From NCBI GenBank assembly GCA_038324385.1, contig JBBQHX010000101.1:1-11989 (forward strand): a stretch of DNA of 11,989 nucleotides, given 5' to 3'. A program made the translations under genes and the position numbers. Within the stretch, counting starts at the first letter, position 1. Each line of letters begins with the position of its first letter. The notes under the pieces were generated by a model. It ran no database searches. It saw only the letters and a program-made list of their open reading frames with translations, and had not been told where the DNA came from. Of the stretch, positions 1 to 7,173 are shown in pieces. Origin of the DNA: JBBQHX01 sp038324385 (GTDB lineage Bacteria; Gemmatimonadota; Gemmatimonadetes; Gemmatimonadales; Gemmatimonadaceae).

Positions 1-186
1 GCGGTGGTGTCGGTCGGGGCGGGGAATCGGTATGGGCACCCGCACCCGGACGTCCTCGGGCGCCTGGCGGAACGCGCCATTCCCGTCTGGCGCACCGATC
101 GTGCGGGGTCGCTGGTCGTCCAGACCGATGGCCGCCGCCTCACGCTTCTCGCCGATGGCGACCGATGGGATTCCTTTCCGCCGTGA
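1..186 (+). CDS. comEC: ComEC/Rec2-type DNA internalization protein, C-terminal fragment (5' end outside window)
   Basis: Only the last 61 residues lie in the window; the frame is open from base 1 to the TGA at 184-186. The sequence contains VSVGAGNRYGHPHPDVLGRL followed by a WRTDRAGSLVV stretch. This matches the end of the metallo-beta-lactamase-like domain at the C-terminus of ComEC/Rec2 proteins, where an N-R-x-G-H-P-H-P motif precedes a T-D-x-x-G strand. ComEC is the inner-membrane channel that carries transforming single-stranded DNA into the cytoplasm; its C-terminal domain is thought to be a nuclease that degrades the other strand. The membrane part and the rest of the nuclease domain are not visible, so only the domain can be named with confidence. 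The stop codon overlaps the start region of the next gene, which suggests co-transcription. Confidence 0.82.
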   Translation, partial: AVVSVGAGNRYGHPHPDVLGRLAERAIPVWRTDRAGSLVVQTDGRRLTLLADGDRWDSFPP

Positions 187-605
187 AGGCTGGCCTCGTC
201 GGCCGGCCCGACCCGCTTCCCGAGGCACTGGTGGCACACTTTCCCGAACTCGCGCGGATGCGGGTCCGGCGCGGCGGGCTTCCGCTGCGGGTGGGCGGCT
301 GGTTCCTCGGTCGCGCGTCGGTGGCCGGGATCACGCTGTACCGAACGGTCTGGCTCGCGCCGGGGGCGCGGTGGGACCCCGGACTGCTCTTGCACGAGCT
401 TTGCCACGTCCACCAGTTTGAATCAGACGCGCTCTTCCCGCTCCGGTACTGCTGGGCGAGCCTGACGCGCGGCTATCGCCGCAATCCCTACGAACTCGAC
501 GCGGTGGCGTTTGCTGACCGGTGCCTGCGCGGCGTCGGTGCCCCCGCTCCCCCATCTCCCCAGGACGCGTCTTCGTGGTCAAGCACACCGCCACCTCGGT
601 CGTAA
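165..605 (+). CDS. small putative zinc metallopeptidase (HELCH motif), DUF4157-like
   Basis: This 146-residue protein has HELCH at residues 77-81 (an HExxH zincin motif) inside LLLHELCHVHQFE. About 30 residues later, RNPYELDAVAFADR supplies E110, a plausible third zinc ligand. The H-E-L-x-H-V-x-Q pattern resembles DUF4157 and related small peptidase-like domains; the substrate is unknown. No signal peptide or convincing membrane segment is seen. The ATG at 165 overlaps the comEC end by 22 nt. An in-frame GTG at 183 forms a GTGA overlap with the comEC stop and is a credible alternative start. Neither start has a clear Shine-Dalgarno. The last ~22 residues are Pro/Ser-rich and overlap the start of fbp by about 31 nt, so the functional domain probably ends near residue 123. 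The assignment to a peptidase fold is an inference from the motif; activity is unproven. Confidence 0.68.
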   Translation: MGFLSAVKAGLVGRPDPLPEALVAHFPELARMRVRRGGLPLRVGGWFLGRASVAGITLYRTVWLAPGARWDPGLLLHELCHVHQFESDALFPLRYCWASLTRGYRRNPYELDAVAFADRCLRGVGAPAPPSPQDASSWSSTPPPRS

Positions 606-1597
606 CGATCGACCGCTACATCATCGAGCAGGAGCGGCTGCATCCGCAGGCCACCGGCGAGCTTTCCGGCATCCTGTACGATCTCGCGGTCGCGGCCAAG
701 ATGATCGCCAACAAGGTCCGCAGCGCCGGGCTCGCCGACATCCTCGGCGCCACCGACGATCAGAACGTGCAGGGCGAAGTCCAGCAGAAGCTCGACGTGA
801 TCGCCAACGAGATCATCATCAAGGCGATGGATCACGGCGGCCGGCTGTGCGGCATGGCCAGCGAGGAGGAGCCCGGGATCATCCAGATCCCCGACGCCTT
901 CCGCTGCGGCAAGTACGTCCTGCTATTCGATCCACTCGACGGCTCGTCGAACATCGACGTGAACGTCCCTGTCGGGACGATTTTCTCGGTGCTGCGCAAG
1001 GTGTCCGATGGCGTGCGCTCCGACATGACCGACTTCCTGCAGCCCGGACATGAGCAGGTCGCCGCCGGTTACGTGATCTACGGGTCGAGCACGATGCTCG
1101 TCTACACCACCGGGCAGGGTGCCCACGGCTTCACCCTCGACCCGTCGATCGGGGAGTTCCTGCTTTCACACCCCGAGATCCGGACGCCGGCGCTGGGACG
1201 CTACCTCTCGGTCAACGACTCGTATGAGTCGCTCTGGGAAGACAACACGCGGCAGCTCATGCGCCGCTTCCGCGGCCAGGAAGGGGATCGCGAGCCGATG
1301 AACGCGCGCTATGTCGGCTCGCTCGTGGCCGATTTCCACCGCAACCTGCTTGGTGGCGGGCTCTACGCCTACCCGGCCAACCGAAAGAGCCCGCGTGGCA
1401 AGCTCCGCCTTCTGTATGAGGCCAATCCGCTGGCGATGATCATCGAGCAGGCGGGCGGCGGCGCCATCGACGGCGTGAACCGGATCATGGACATCGTCCC
1501 CACCGAGCTGCACCAGCGCGTCCCACTGTTCATCGGCAGCCCGTCCGACGTCGACATCGCCCGGACGACGCTCGCTCGCAGCCAGGCGGCGGTCTAG
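575..1597 (+). CDS. fbp: fructose-1,6-bisphosphatase class I
   Basis: The enzyme hydrolyses fructose-1,6-bisphosphate to fructose-6-phosphate, the committed step of gluconeogenesis, in the cytoplasm using Mg2+. From the GTG at 575 the product is 340 residues, a normal class I length. Visible family motifs include NVQGEVQQKLDVIAN, SEEE at residues 96-99, the metal/phosphate-binding DPLDGSSNIDVN beginning at residue 119, GTIFSV, NARYVGSLVADFHRNLLGGG and the C-terminal YEANPLAMIIEQAGG. The GTG at 575 is preferred because AGGA at 562-565 sits 9 nt upstream and the protein then begins VKHTATSVVTIDRYI, like family N-termini. The in-frame ATG at 521 would add an Arg/Pro-rich stretch not expected in this family. 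The gene overlaps the metallopeptidase gene and is followed by a strong hairpin. Confidence 0.97.
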   Translation: MVKHTATSVVTIDRYIIEQERLHPQATGELSGILYDLAVAAKMIANKVRSAGLADILGATDDQNVQGEVQQKLDVIANEIIIKAMDHGGRLCGMASEEEPGIIQIPDAFRCGKYVLLFDPLDGSSNIDVNVPVGTIFSVLRKVSDGVRSDMTDFLQPGHEQVAAGYVIYGSSTMLVYTTGQGAHGFTLDPSIGEFLLSHPEIRTPALGRYLSVNDSYESLWEDNTRQLMRRFRGQEGDREPMNARYVGSLVADFHRNLLGGGLYAYPANRKSPRGKLRLLYEANPLAMIIEQAGGGAIDGVNRIMDIVPTELHQRVPLFIGSPSDVDIARTTLARSQAAV

Positions 1598-1627
1598 CGG
1601 CGACTCGCCGGGTTTTCGGTTGCATGG

Positions 1628-1664
1628 AACACGAACGGCTCCGGAATCGGAGCCGTTCGTCGTT
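1628..1664 (+). terminator. strong hairpin after fbp, probable intrinsic terminator
   Basis: A perfect 13-bp inverted repeat (1631-1643 pairing with 1648-1660) encloses a 4-nt GAAT loop. Three more pairs (1628-1630 with 1662-1664) extend it across a single bulged C at 1661. It begins 30 nt after the fbp stop, where a terminator is expected. There is no long T-run after it (CGTTAAGCAG follows), so the U-tract is weak. It may need auxiliary factors, work bidirectionally, or act mainly as a 3'-end stabilising hairpin. Confidence 0.68.
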
Positions 1665-1832
1665 AAGCAGGCAGCTTCGTGCCGGCGGCGCGTGCACGGG
1701 CTGACGTCCCCCCTCGGACGCGCTCGAACAGCCGCCGTCCGTCGGCGCGACGCCCGACCTGCTATGCTTGAAGAGGGAAGCCGGGATCGCTACGTTGCCC
1801 GGATCCTCTGCGCTCTGACAAGTCCTCTGATC
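1665..1832 (+). promoter_or_regulatory. intergenic region with possible extended -10 promoter for fmdB-argS
   Basis: The region between the fbp hairpin and fmdB contains no supported ORF. TGCTATGCT at 1760-1768 resembles an extended -10 element (TGn followed by TATGCT). No good -35 hexamer is visible at the usual spacing. Transcription starting about 7 nt downstream would leave a 5' UTR of roughly 55-60 nt before the ATG at 1833. There is no clear Shine-Dalgarno just ahead of that ATG. The position after a terminator and before a long gene run makes a promoter here likely, but the exact element is a guess. Confidence 0.35.
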
Positions 1833-2360
1833 ATGCCAACTTACGACTTCCGCTGCCCCGCCGGTCACGAGTTCGAACGCTTCTATCAGAAGATGTCCGA
1901 CTCGCAGGCGGAGGTCCCCTGTCCCAGTTGTGGCGCCGTCGCGGCCCGCCAGATGTCGGCGGGCGCGGGTCTGCTCTTCAAGGGGTCGGGCTTCTACATC
2001 ACCGACTACGGCAAGGACGGCAAGAAGGATCAGCGCGCCGCGGCAAAGTCGGAATCGTCGAGCACGTCCTCGAATTCGAGCGATGCCGGCTCGTCGGCCA
2101 AGAGCGGCTCCGACGGCGGATCATCCGAGCGGCGCCCAGGTGAGAAGGGTGGCTCGTCTGGGACGACGGCGAGCACGTCGGCCAATGGCGGCTCGACGAG
2201 CGGCAGGTCGGACAGCGGCAGGTCGGACAGCGGCAAGTCGGACAGCGGCAAGTCGGACAGCGGCAAGTCGACGGGCGGTGGCTCGGCGAGTGGCGGGTCG
2301 ACGGGCGGCGGATCCAGCTCGGGATCGGGCGCGTCGGGTTCTACCGGCGGCAGCGCGTGA
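1833..2360 (+). CDS. FmdB-family zinc-ribbon protein with long Ser/Gly/Lys-rich repeat tail
   Basis: This 175-residue protein starts MPTYDFRCPAGHEFERF and continues with VPCPSCGAVAARQMS and GLLFKGSGFYITDYGK. This is the conserved N-terminal module of FmdB-type small regulatory/zinc-ribbon proteins (about residues 1-65), whose role is poorly known. Usual family members carry CxxCGH in the first knuckle. Here it reads C8-P-A-G-H12, so the second Cys is absent and zinc could be held by C8, H12, C30 and C33. Residues 66-175 are a low-complexity, probably disordered tail rich in Ser, Gly, Asp and Lys, including tandem SG(K/R)SD pentapeptides. The frame is open upstream to 1620, but the MPTYDF start at 1833 matches the family. 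The stop codon overlaps the argS GTG start by 4 nt (GTGA), which implies translational coupling. Confidence 0.85.
   Translation: MPTYDFRCPAGHEFERFYQKMSDSQAEVPCPSCGAVAARQMSAGAGLLFKGSGFYITDYGKDGKKDQRAAAKSESSSTSSNSSDAGSSAKSGSDGGSSERRPGEKGGSSGTTASTSANGGSTSGRSDSGRSDSGKSDSGKSDSGKSTGGGSASGGSTGGGSSSGSGASGSTGGSA
2199..2273 (+). repeat. 15-bp in-frame tandem repeat encoding SG(R/K)SD units
   Basis: Five consecutive 15-bp units start at 2199, 2214, 2229, 2244 and 2259. The consensus is agcggcaagtcggac, with a g for a in the Lys/Arg codon of the first two units. The last unit diverges after agcggcaagtcg. The units encode SGRSD twice, SGKSD twice and SGKST once, inside the FmdB tail. The unit length is a multiple of three, so copy-number change by slippage would keep the frame. 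Looser Ser/Gly-rich repetition continues to about 2355. Confidence 0.9.
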
Positions 2361-4003
2361 CGGGGCCCGAGCAGCACATCCGCGACGCGCTCGCCACCGC
2401 CGCGCGCTCGCTCGGCGCGACCGACGACGTCGCGGCCGTGCTCGAACGGCCGCGTGATCCCTCGTTCGGCGACTGGACGACGAATCTCGCGATGGTGCTC
2501 GCGCGCCCGCTCAAGCGCAATCCGCGCGAACTCGCGCAGGCGTTGATCGACGCCACCGACCTCGCCGGCGCGGGCGTGCGGGCGGCCGAGATTGCCGGCC
2601 CGGGCTTCATCAACTTCCGCCTCGATCCCGCCGCGCAGAATGCCGGGCTCGTCGCGCTGCTCGCGGCCGGCGACGGCTACGGCCGGCATGCGGAAGCGCG
2701 GCCGACGCCCATCGTCGTGGAATTCGTGTCGGCCAATCCCACCGGACCCCTGCACGTTGGGCACGGTCGTCAGGCGGCGCTCGGCGACACGATCTCGGCG
2801 CTGCTCGCCTGGACCGGGTGGGAAGTGTCGCGCGAATTCTATTACAACGATGCGGGCGTGCAGATCGCCAACCTCGCGCTGAGCGTGCAGGCTCGCGTCA
2901 GGCAGCTCGCTGGTGACGACGCCCCCATCCCCGAGGGCGGCTACCACGGCGAGTACATCGCCGACATCGCCACGCGCTACGCCGCCGATCATCCCGAGGA
3001 CCCCCGCGCCGACGATCTCGACGCGGTGCAGCACTACGCCGTGCGCGCCCTCCGGCACGAGCAGGACCTCGACATGCAGGCGTTCGGCGTCCGCTTCGAT
3101 ACATACTATCTGGAATCGTCGCTCTACACCGACGGCGGCGTTCAGCGCACCGTCGAGCGGCTCGAGGAGAGCGGGCATGCATTCGAGGACGACGGCGCGC
3201 TCTGGCTGCGCACGACGACCTTTGAGGACGACAAGGATCGCGTGATGCGCAAGCGCGACGGGACCTACACCTACTTCGTGCCTGACGTGGCGTACCATGT
3301 CACGAAGTGGGAACGCGGCTTTCGACGCGCCATCAACGTCCAGGGTGCCGACCACCACAGCACCGTCACGCGGGTGCGCGCCGGGCTGCAGGCGATGGAC
3401 ATCGGGATTCCACTCGCCTATCCGGAGTACGCGCTCCATCAGATGGTGACCGTCATGCGCGGCGGCGAGGAGATGAAGATCTCCAAGCGGGCCGGCAGTT
3501 ACGTCACCGTCCGCGACCTGATCGACGAGGTCGGGCGGGACGCGGTGCGCTACTTCTTCCTCATGCGAAAGGGCGACTCGCAGCTCGTCTTCGACGTCGA
3601 CCTCGCGCGCTCGCAGTCGGAAGAGAACCCGATCTACTACATCCAGATGGCGCACGCCCGGATGAGCGGGATCTTTCGTGTGGGCGAGATCGACGCGACG
3701 ACGATCCAGACCGCGGACGTCGATCTGGCCGTGCTCACTGAACCGGCCGAGACGGAACTCGTCAAGGCGCTGCTCGACTTTCCGCGTCTTGTGCAGGGCG
3801 CCGCGGATGCGCTGGAACCGCACCGCCTGGCGAACTATCTGCTCGAGACGGCCCGGCTCGCCCACGGCTGGTATCACAAGCATCACGTGCTTGGCGAGCC
3901 GGAGCCGATTCTCCGCGCCCGCCTCGTCCTCGCTCGGGCGACGCAGATCGTTCTTCACAACGGCCTCACGATTCTCGGCATCACCGCACCGCAACGCATG
4001 TAG
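2357..4003 (+). CDS. argS: arginine--tRNA ligase
   Basis: ArgRS charges tRNA-Arg with arginine using ATP in the cytoplasm. The 548-residue length fits class I ArgRS. An N-terminal additional domain (about residues 1-90, QHIRDALATAA to FINFRL) precedes the Rossmann catalytic core. The HIGH signature is ANPTGPLHVGHG at 126-137 (HVGH 133-136). The KMSKS-equivalent loop is KISKRAG at 374-380, followed by SYVTVRDLIDEVGRDAVRYF. The C-terminal DALR anticodon-binding domain (about 430-548) ends ARATQIVLHNGLTILGITAPQRM, with the penultimate-region pattern typical of the family. The GTG start at 2357 overlaps the fmdB stop (GTGA). No independent Shine-Dalgarno is obvious, so translation is probably coupled to fmdB. 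It is followed by a 103-nt gap. Confidence 0.98.
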   Translation: MTGPEQHIRDALATAARSLGATDDVAAVLERPRDPSFGDWTTNLAMVLARPLKRNPRELAQALIDATDLAGAGVRAAEIAGPGFINFRLDPAAQNAGLVALLAAGDGYGRHAEARPTPIVVEFVSANPTGPLHVGHGRQAALGDTISALLAWTGWEVSREFYYNDAGVQIANLALSVQARVRQLAGDDAPIPEGGYHGEYIADIATRYAADHPEDPRADDLDAVQHYAVRALRHEQDLDMQAFGVRFDTYYLESSLYTDGGVQRTVERLEESGHAFEDDGALWLRTTTFEDDKDRVMRKRDGTYTYFVPDVAYHVTKWERGFRRAINVQGADHHSTVTRVRAGLQAMDIGIPLAYPEYALHQMVTVMRGGEEMKISKRAGSYVTVRDLIDEVGRDAVRYFFLMRKGDSQLVFDVDLARSQSEENPIYYIQMAHARMSGIFRVGEIDATTIQTADVDLAVLTEPAETELVKALLDFPRLVQGAADALEPHRLANYLLETARLAHGWYHKHHVLGEPEPILRARLVLARATQIVLHNGLTILGITAPQRM

Positions 4004-4106
4004 GCGCCGCGTCAGTCGTCGCGTCCCGCGGCGTGCGGCACTCCCGACCGGTGCGACGTGTTCGGTGCCATCACGTTCGCCCTCCCGATTCCCCGATCCA
4101 GCTCTC

Positions 4107-5024
4107 ATGTCCGTTCTCGTCGTCGGATCCGTCGCGCTCGACTCGGTCGAAACCCCGTTCGGCAAGGCCGAGGAGGTTCTCGGCGGTTCGGGGACCTTCT
4201 TCTCGGCGTCGGCCTGTCACCTGACGCCGGTGCAGCTCGTCGGCGTCGTCGGCGACGACTACCCGCGCGCGAAGCTGCAGCCGCTGGCCGACTGTGGCGT
4301 CGACCTCGCCGGCCTCGAGACGGCCGCGGGCGCGTCGTTTCGCTGGCGCGGCCGCTACCGCCACGATCTCAACACGGCTGAGACGCTCGAGACGCACCTC
4401 GGCGTGTTCTCGAACTTCAAGCCGAAGATTCCGGAGGCGTTCCGCAGCGCGCCGTTCGTCTTCCTGGCGAACATCGATCCGCGACTGCAGCTCGAAGTGC
4501 TCGACCAGGTCGAGCGGCCGCGTTTCGTGGCGTGCGACACCATGAACTTCTGGATCGAGAGCCGCCGTCCCGAGCTGCTTGCGCTGTTGGCCCGTGTCGA
4601 CCTGATCACGCTCAACGACGCCGAGGCGCGGCAGCTCACCGAGCGCGCGAATCTCGTGCAGGCGGCCCGCTGGATTCTCGAGCGCGGCCCGAAGCACGTC
4701 GTCATCAAGAAGGGCGAGCATGGCGCCTTCATGTTCACCAAGGACACGGTCTTCTTCGCGCCCGCCTATCCGCTGGAGTCGGTGTTCGATCCGACCGGAG
4801 CCGGCGACTCGTTCGCCGGCGGATTCATGGGCTATCTCGCCAGCACGGGCGATCTCAGCGAGGCCAATCTGCGTCGCGCGGTGGTCTACGGCTCGGCGAT
4901 GGGCTCGTTCGCCGTTGAGCAGTTCTCCATCGGTGGGCTGATGGAGCTCGATCGCGCACGCATCGAAGCGCGTGTCGAGGAGTTCCGGCGGCTGGTGGCC
5001 TTCGACGCGGAACTTCCCGGATGA
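4107..5024 (+). CDS. PfkB-family carbohydrate (ribokinase-like) kinase
   Basis: This 305-residue PfkB/ribokinase-fold kinase phosphorylates a sugar or nucleoside with ATP; the substrate cannot be read from sequence. It begins MSVLVVGSVALDSVETPFG, with the Gly-rich GGSGTFFSASA substrate-side motif. It carries the PfkB signature DPTGAGDSFAGGFMGYLA at residues 228-245, with the GAGD anion hole and catalytic base D234. VIKKGEHGAFMF precedes the nucleotide-binding region. The overall pattern, including FRWRGRYRHDLN and NIDPRLQLEVLDQV, resembles the uncharacterised 'ribokinase group C' branch more than ribokinase or fructokinase. The frame is open upstream into argS, but the ATG at 4107 gives the standard N-terminus. 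The 103 nt between argS and this start hold no clear terminator or promoter. It overlaps purM by ATGA. Confidence 0.92.
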   Translation: MSVLVVGSVALDSVETPFGKAEEVLGGSGTFFSASACHLTPVQLVGVVGDDYPRAKLQPLADCGVDLAGLETAAGASFRWRGRYRHDLNTAETLETHLGVFSNFKPKIPEAFRSAPFVFLANIDPRLQLEVLDQVERPRFVACDTMNFWIESRRPELLALLARVDLITLNDAEARQLTERANLVQAARWILERGPKHVVIKKGEHGAFMFTKDTVFFAPAYPLESVFDPTGAGDSFAGGFMGYLASTGDLSEANLRRAVVYGSAMGSFAVEQFSIGGLMELDRARIEARVEEFRRLVAFDAELPG

Positions 5025-6058
5025 CCGAGCCCCGCTCCGACGCGATGAGCTACCGCGACGCCGGTGTCGACATCGGCGCGGCCGATCAGGCGAAATCGCG
5101 CATCGCGCGGCTGGTCCGGTCCACCTTCACGTCAGGCACGCGTGGAGCCTTCGGAGGGTTCGGCGGGCTCTTTCGTATGCCTGACGACGTCGAGCGAGCG
5201 CTGCTCGTCGCCAGTGCCGACGGCGTCGGGACCAAGATCAAGGTCGCGATCGAGTCGGGGCGCCACGACACGGTCGGACACGATCTCGTCAACCACTGCG
5301 TCAACGACATCCTCGTGCAGGGGGCTCGTCCGCTCTTCTTCCTCGACTATGTCGCGTTCGGCACGCTGGAGCCGGCGGTGGTCGAGGCGGTCGTGCGCGG
5401 CGTCGCTGCCGGCTGCCGCGAGAACGGGTGTGCGCTGATCGGTGGGGAGACCGCTGAGATGCCCGGACTGTACACGCCGCCCGACTACGACCTCGCGGGG
5501 TTCGTCGTGGGCTGCGTCAGCGAGGATCACCTCCTCGGCGCCGACCGCGTGCGCGATGGCGACGTGCTCGTCGGGCTCGGCAGCAGCGGCCTGCATACCA
5601 ATGGCTACTCGCTCGCCCGGCGCATCGTCGCCGAGCGGATGCGGCTCGCGCCTGACGACGCATTTCCCGGCGAGGACGCGTCGACCGTCGACGTCCTCCT
5701 GCGCGTGCATCGGTCCTACCTGACGATGCTCACGCCGCTGTTGCGCGAGTGCCATGCGATGGCGCACATCACCGGCGGCGGGCTCCCGGGCAACCTCGAT
5801 CGCGTGCTCCCGCCGACGCTTGACGCGGTGGTGGAGCTGGGGTCGTGGGAGGTGCCGAATCTCTTCCGCCAGTTGGCGGACGCCGGCGGCGTCGCGCAGG
5901 ACGAGATGTTCCGCGCCTTCAACATGGGCGTCGGGATGGTCGTCATCTGTCCGGCCGCCGTGGCCGATCGGGTCATTGCCGCCGGTCGCGACGCCGGCGT
6001 CCCGGCGTGGCTGCTGGGCACCACTCGCCCCGGGTCGGGGGCGGTCGTCCTCAGCTGA
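5021..6058 (+). CDS. purM: phosphoribosylformylglycinamidine cyclo-ligase (AIR synthetase)
   Basis: PurM performs the ATP-dependent ring closure of FGAM to 5-aminoimidazole ribonucleotide, the fifth step of de novo purine synthesis. The 345-residue product has the expected length. Motifs include SYRDAGVDIGAADQAKSRI at the N-terminus, the SADGVGTKIKVA nucleotide-binding stretch, NHCVNDILVQGARPLFFLDY, GGETAEMPGLY, GLGSSGLHTNGYSLAR and ITGGGLPGNLDRVLP. All are diagnostic of the PurM/PurL ATP-binding superfamily and specifically of PurM. The ATG at 5021 overlaps the pfkB stop by 4 nt. An in-frame ATG at 5045 (MSYRDAGVDI) matches many family N-termini and is the main alternative; neither start has a strong Shine-Dalgarno. 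ribD starts 5 nt after the stop. Confidence 0.98.
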   Translation: MTEPRSDAMSYRDAGVDIGAADQAKSRIARLVRSTFTSGTRGAFGGFGGLFRMPDDVERALLVASADGVGTKIKVAIESGRHDTVGHDLVNHCVNDILVQGARPLFFLDYVAFGTLEPAVVEAVVRGVAAGCRENGCALIGGETAEMPGLYTPPDYDLAGFVVGCVSEDHLLGADRVRDGDVLVGLGSSGLHTNGYSLARRIVAERMRLAPDDAFPGEDASTVDVLLRVHRSYLTMLTPLLRECHAMAHITGGGLPGNLDRVLPPTLDAVVELGSWEVPNLFRQLADAGGVAQDEMFRAFNMGVGMVVICPAAVADRVIAAGRDAGVPAWLLGTTRPGSGAVVLS

Positions 6059-6063
6059 CCGCC

Positions 6064-7173
6064 ATGTCCAGCACGCCCGCGTGGAGCCCCGCTGAACGTG
6101 GCTACATGCGGCGCGCGCTCGTGCTCGCCCGTCGTGGGTGGGGGTGGACCTCGCCAAATCCGATGGTGGGCGCGGTGGTGGTTGCGGACGGCGCGATCGT
6201 CGGGGAAGGGTGGCACGCGGAGTACGGCGGACCTCACGCGGAACCAGTGGCGCTCGCCGCCGCGGGCGGCCGCGCCCGCGGCGGCGACGTCTATGTCACG
6301 CTCGAGCCGTGTGCCCACCACGGCAAGACCCCTCCGTGCGCCGACGCACTGATCGCCGCCGGCGTGCGTCGCGTCGTCATCGCGGTGCGCGACCCCAACG
6401 CGGCCGCGGCCGGCGGTGCGGCCCGTCTGCGCGACGCGGGGATCATCGTCGAGATCGGACTGGAGGAAGCCGACGCGGCCGAGCTCAATGCGCCCTTTCT
6501 CTTCGCCGCGCGGGGCGCCGATCGGCCCTGGGTGACGCTCAAGCTCGCGACCTCACTCGACGGCGCGATCGCCGATCACTCGCGCCGACCCGGGTGGCTC
6601 ACGGGGGTGGCGGCTCGCCGCGCCGTGCACCGCCTCCGCGCCAATTCGGACGCGATCGCTGTCGGGATCGGTACCGTCCTAGCCGACGACCCGCTGCTCA
6701 CCGTCCGCCATGGACGCGCCCCGCGCCGCCCGCCGGCTCGGGTCGTGTTCGATCGCGGAGGACGCCTCCGCGCCGATCACGCGCTTGTGCGCACGGCCGC
6801 CGACGCTCCGGTGCTCGTCGTGACGTCTGTCGACCGCGCCGCCGAGCCTCCCGATCTGCCCGGGGTTGCGTTCATCAAGTCCGACGGGCTCGACGAGGCG
6901 CTGCGGGCCCTCCGCGGTCGCGGCATCCGCCACCTGTTCTGCGAGGGTGGGGCCGGGATCGCCGGCGCGCTCCTCGCAGCCGGGCTCGTCGACCGCCTCG
7001 TTATCTTTCAGGCGCCCGTGCTCCTCGGTGAGGGTGGGCTGCCCGCGTTTGGCCACGTGCCCGCGGTGCGGGCGGGGGAAGCGCCGCGCTGGCGGGTGGT
7101 TGGTCGCCGGAGCTATGGCGACGACCTGATGACGATCTATGCGCCTGGCGATCGGGCGCGACGAGGAGGGTGA
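6064..7173 (+). CDS. ribD: bifunctional riboflavin biosynthesis deaminase/reductase
   Basis: RibD deaminates the pyrimidine intermediate made from GTP and then reduces its ribosyl side chain with NADPH, giving the ribitylamino-uracil phosphate. The 369-residue protein has an N-terminal cytidine-deaminase-like domain. This contains TSPNPMVGAVVV, the zinc-binding PHAE at 57-60 and LEPCAHHGKTPPC at 80-92 (ligands H58, C83 and C92; E60 catalytic). The C-terminal reductase domain begins near residue 160 with TLKLATSLDGAIAD and continues through GIGTVLADDPLLTVR, FCEGGAGIAGALLAAGLVD and the end near YGDDLMTIYAPG. Both halves look intact, so it should be bifunctional. The ATG at 6064 gives the standard start just after purM. 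The TGA stop directly abuts the ribE GTG start. Confidence 0.97.
   Translation: MSSTPAWSPAERGYMRRALVLARRGWGWTSPNPMVGAVVVADGAIVGEGWHAEYGGPHAEPVALAAAGGRARGGDVYVTLEPCAHHGKTPPCADALIAAGVRRVVIAVRDPNAAAAGGAARLRDAGIIVEIGLEEADAAELNAPFLFAARGADRPWVTLKLATSLDGAIADHSRRPGWLTGVAARRAVHRLRANSDAIAVGIGTVLADDPLLTVRHGRAPRRPPARVVFDRGGRLRADHALVRTAADAPVLVVTSVDRAAEPPDLPGVAFIKSDGLDEALRALRGRGIRHLFCEGGAGIAGALLAAGLVDRLVIFQAPVLLGEGGLPAFGHVPAVRAGEAPRWRVVGRRSYGDDLMTIYAPGDRARRGG

Noticed and set aside
521..574. Upstream ATG (521) as the fbp start
   Set aside because: It would add an Arg/Pro/Ser-rich N-terminus unlike class I FBPases. The GTG at 575 has a well-spaced AGGA and a family-like start.
2199..2273. Regular direct repeats as a possible CRISPR array
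   Set aside because: The units are contiguous 15-mers without spacers and encode an in-frame SG(K/R)SD peptide repeat.
4004..4106. Possible terminator or promoter in the argS-pfkB gap
   Set aside because: No stable hairpin with a T-run and no convincing -35/-10 pair could be seen.
2030..4165. 711-codon open frame on the minus strand across fmdB, argS and the pfkB start
   Set aside because: It is the antisense shadow of well-identified + strand genes in high-GC DNA. Its Arg/Val/Asp-rich sequence shows no recognisable domain.
5132..6157. 341-codon minus-strand open frame opposite purM
   Set aside because: It is an antisense shadow of purM with no recognisable motifs.
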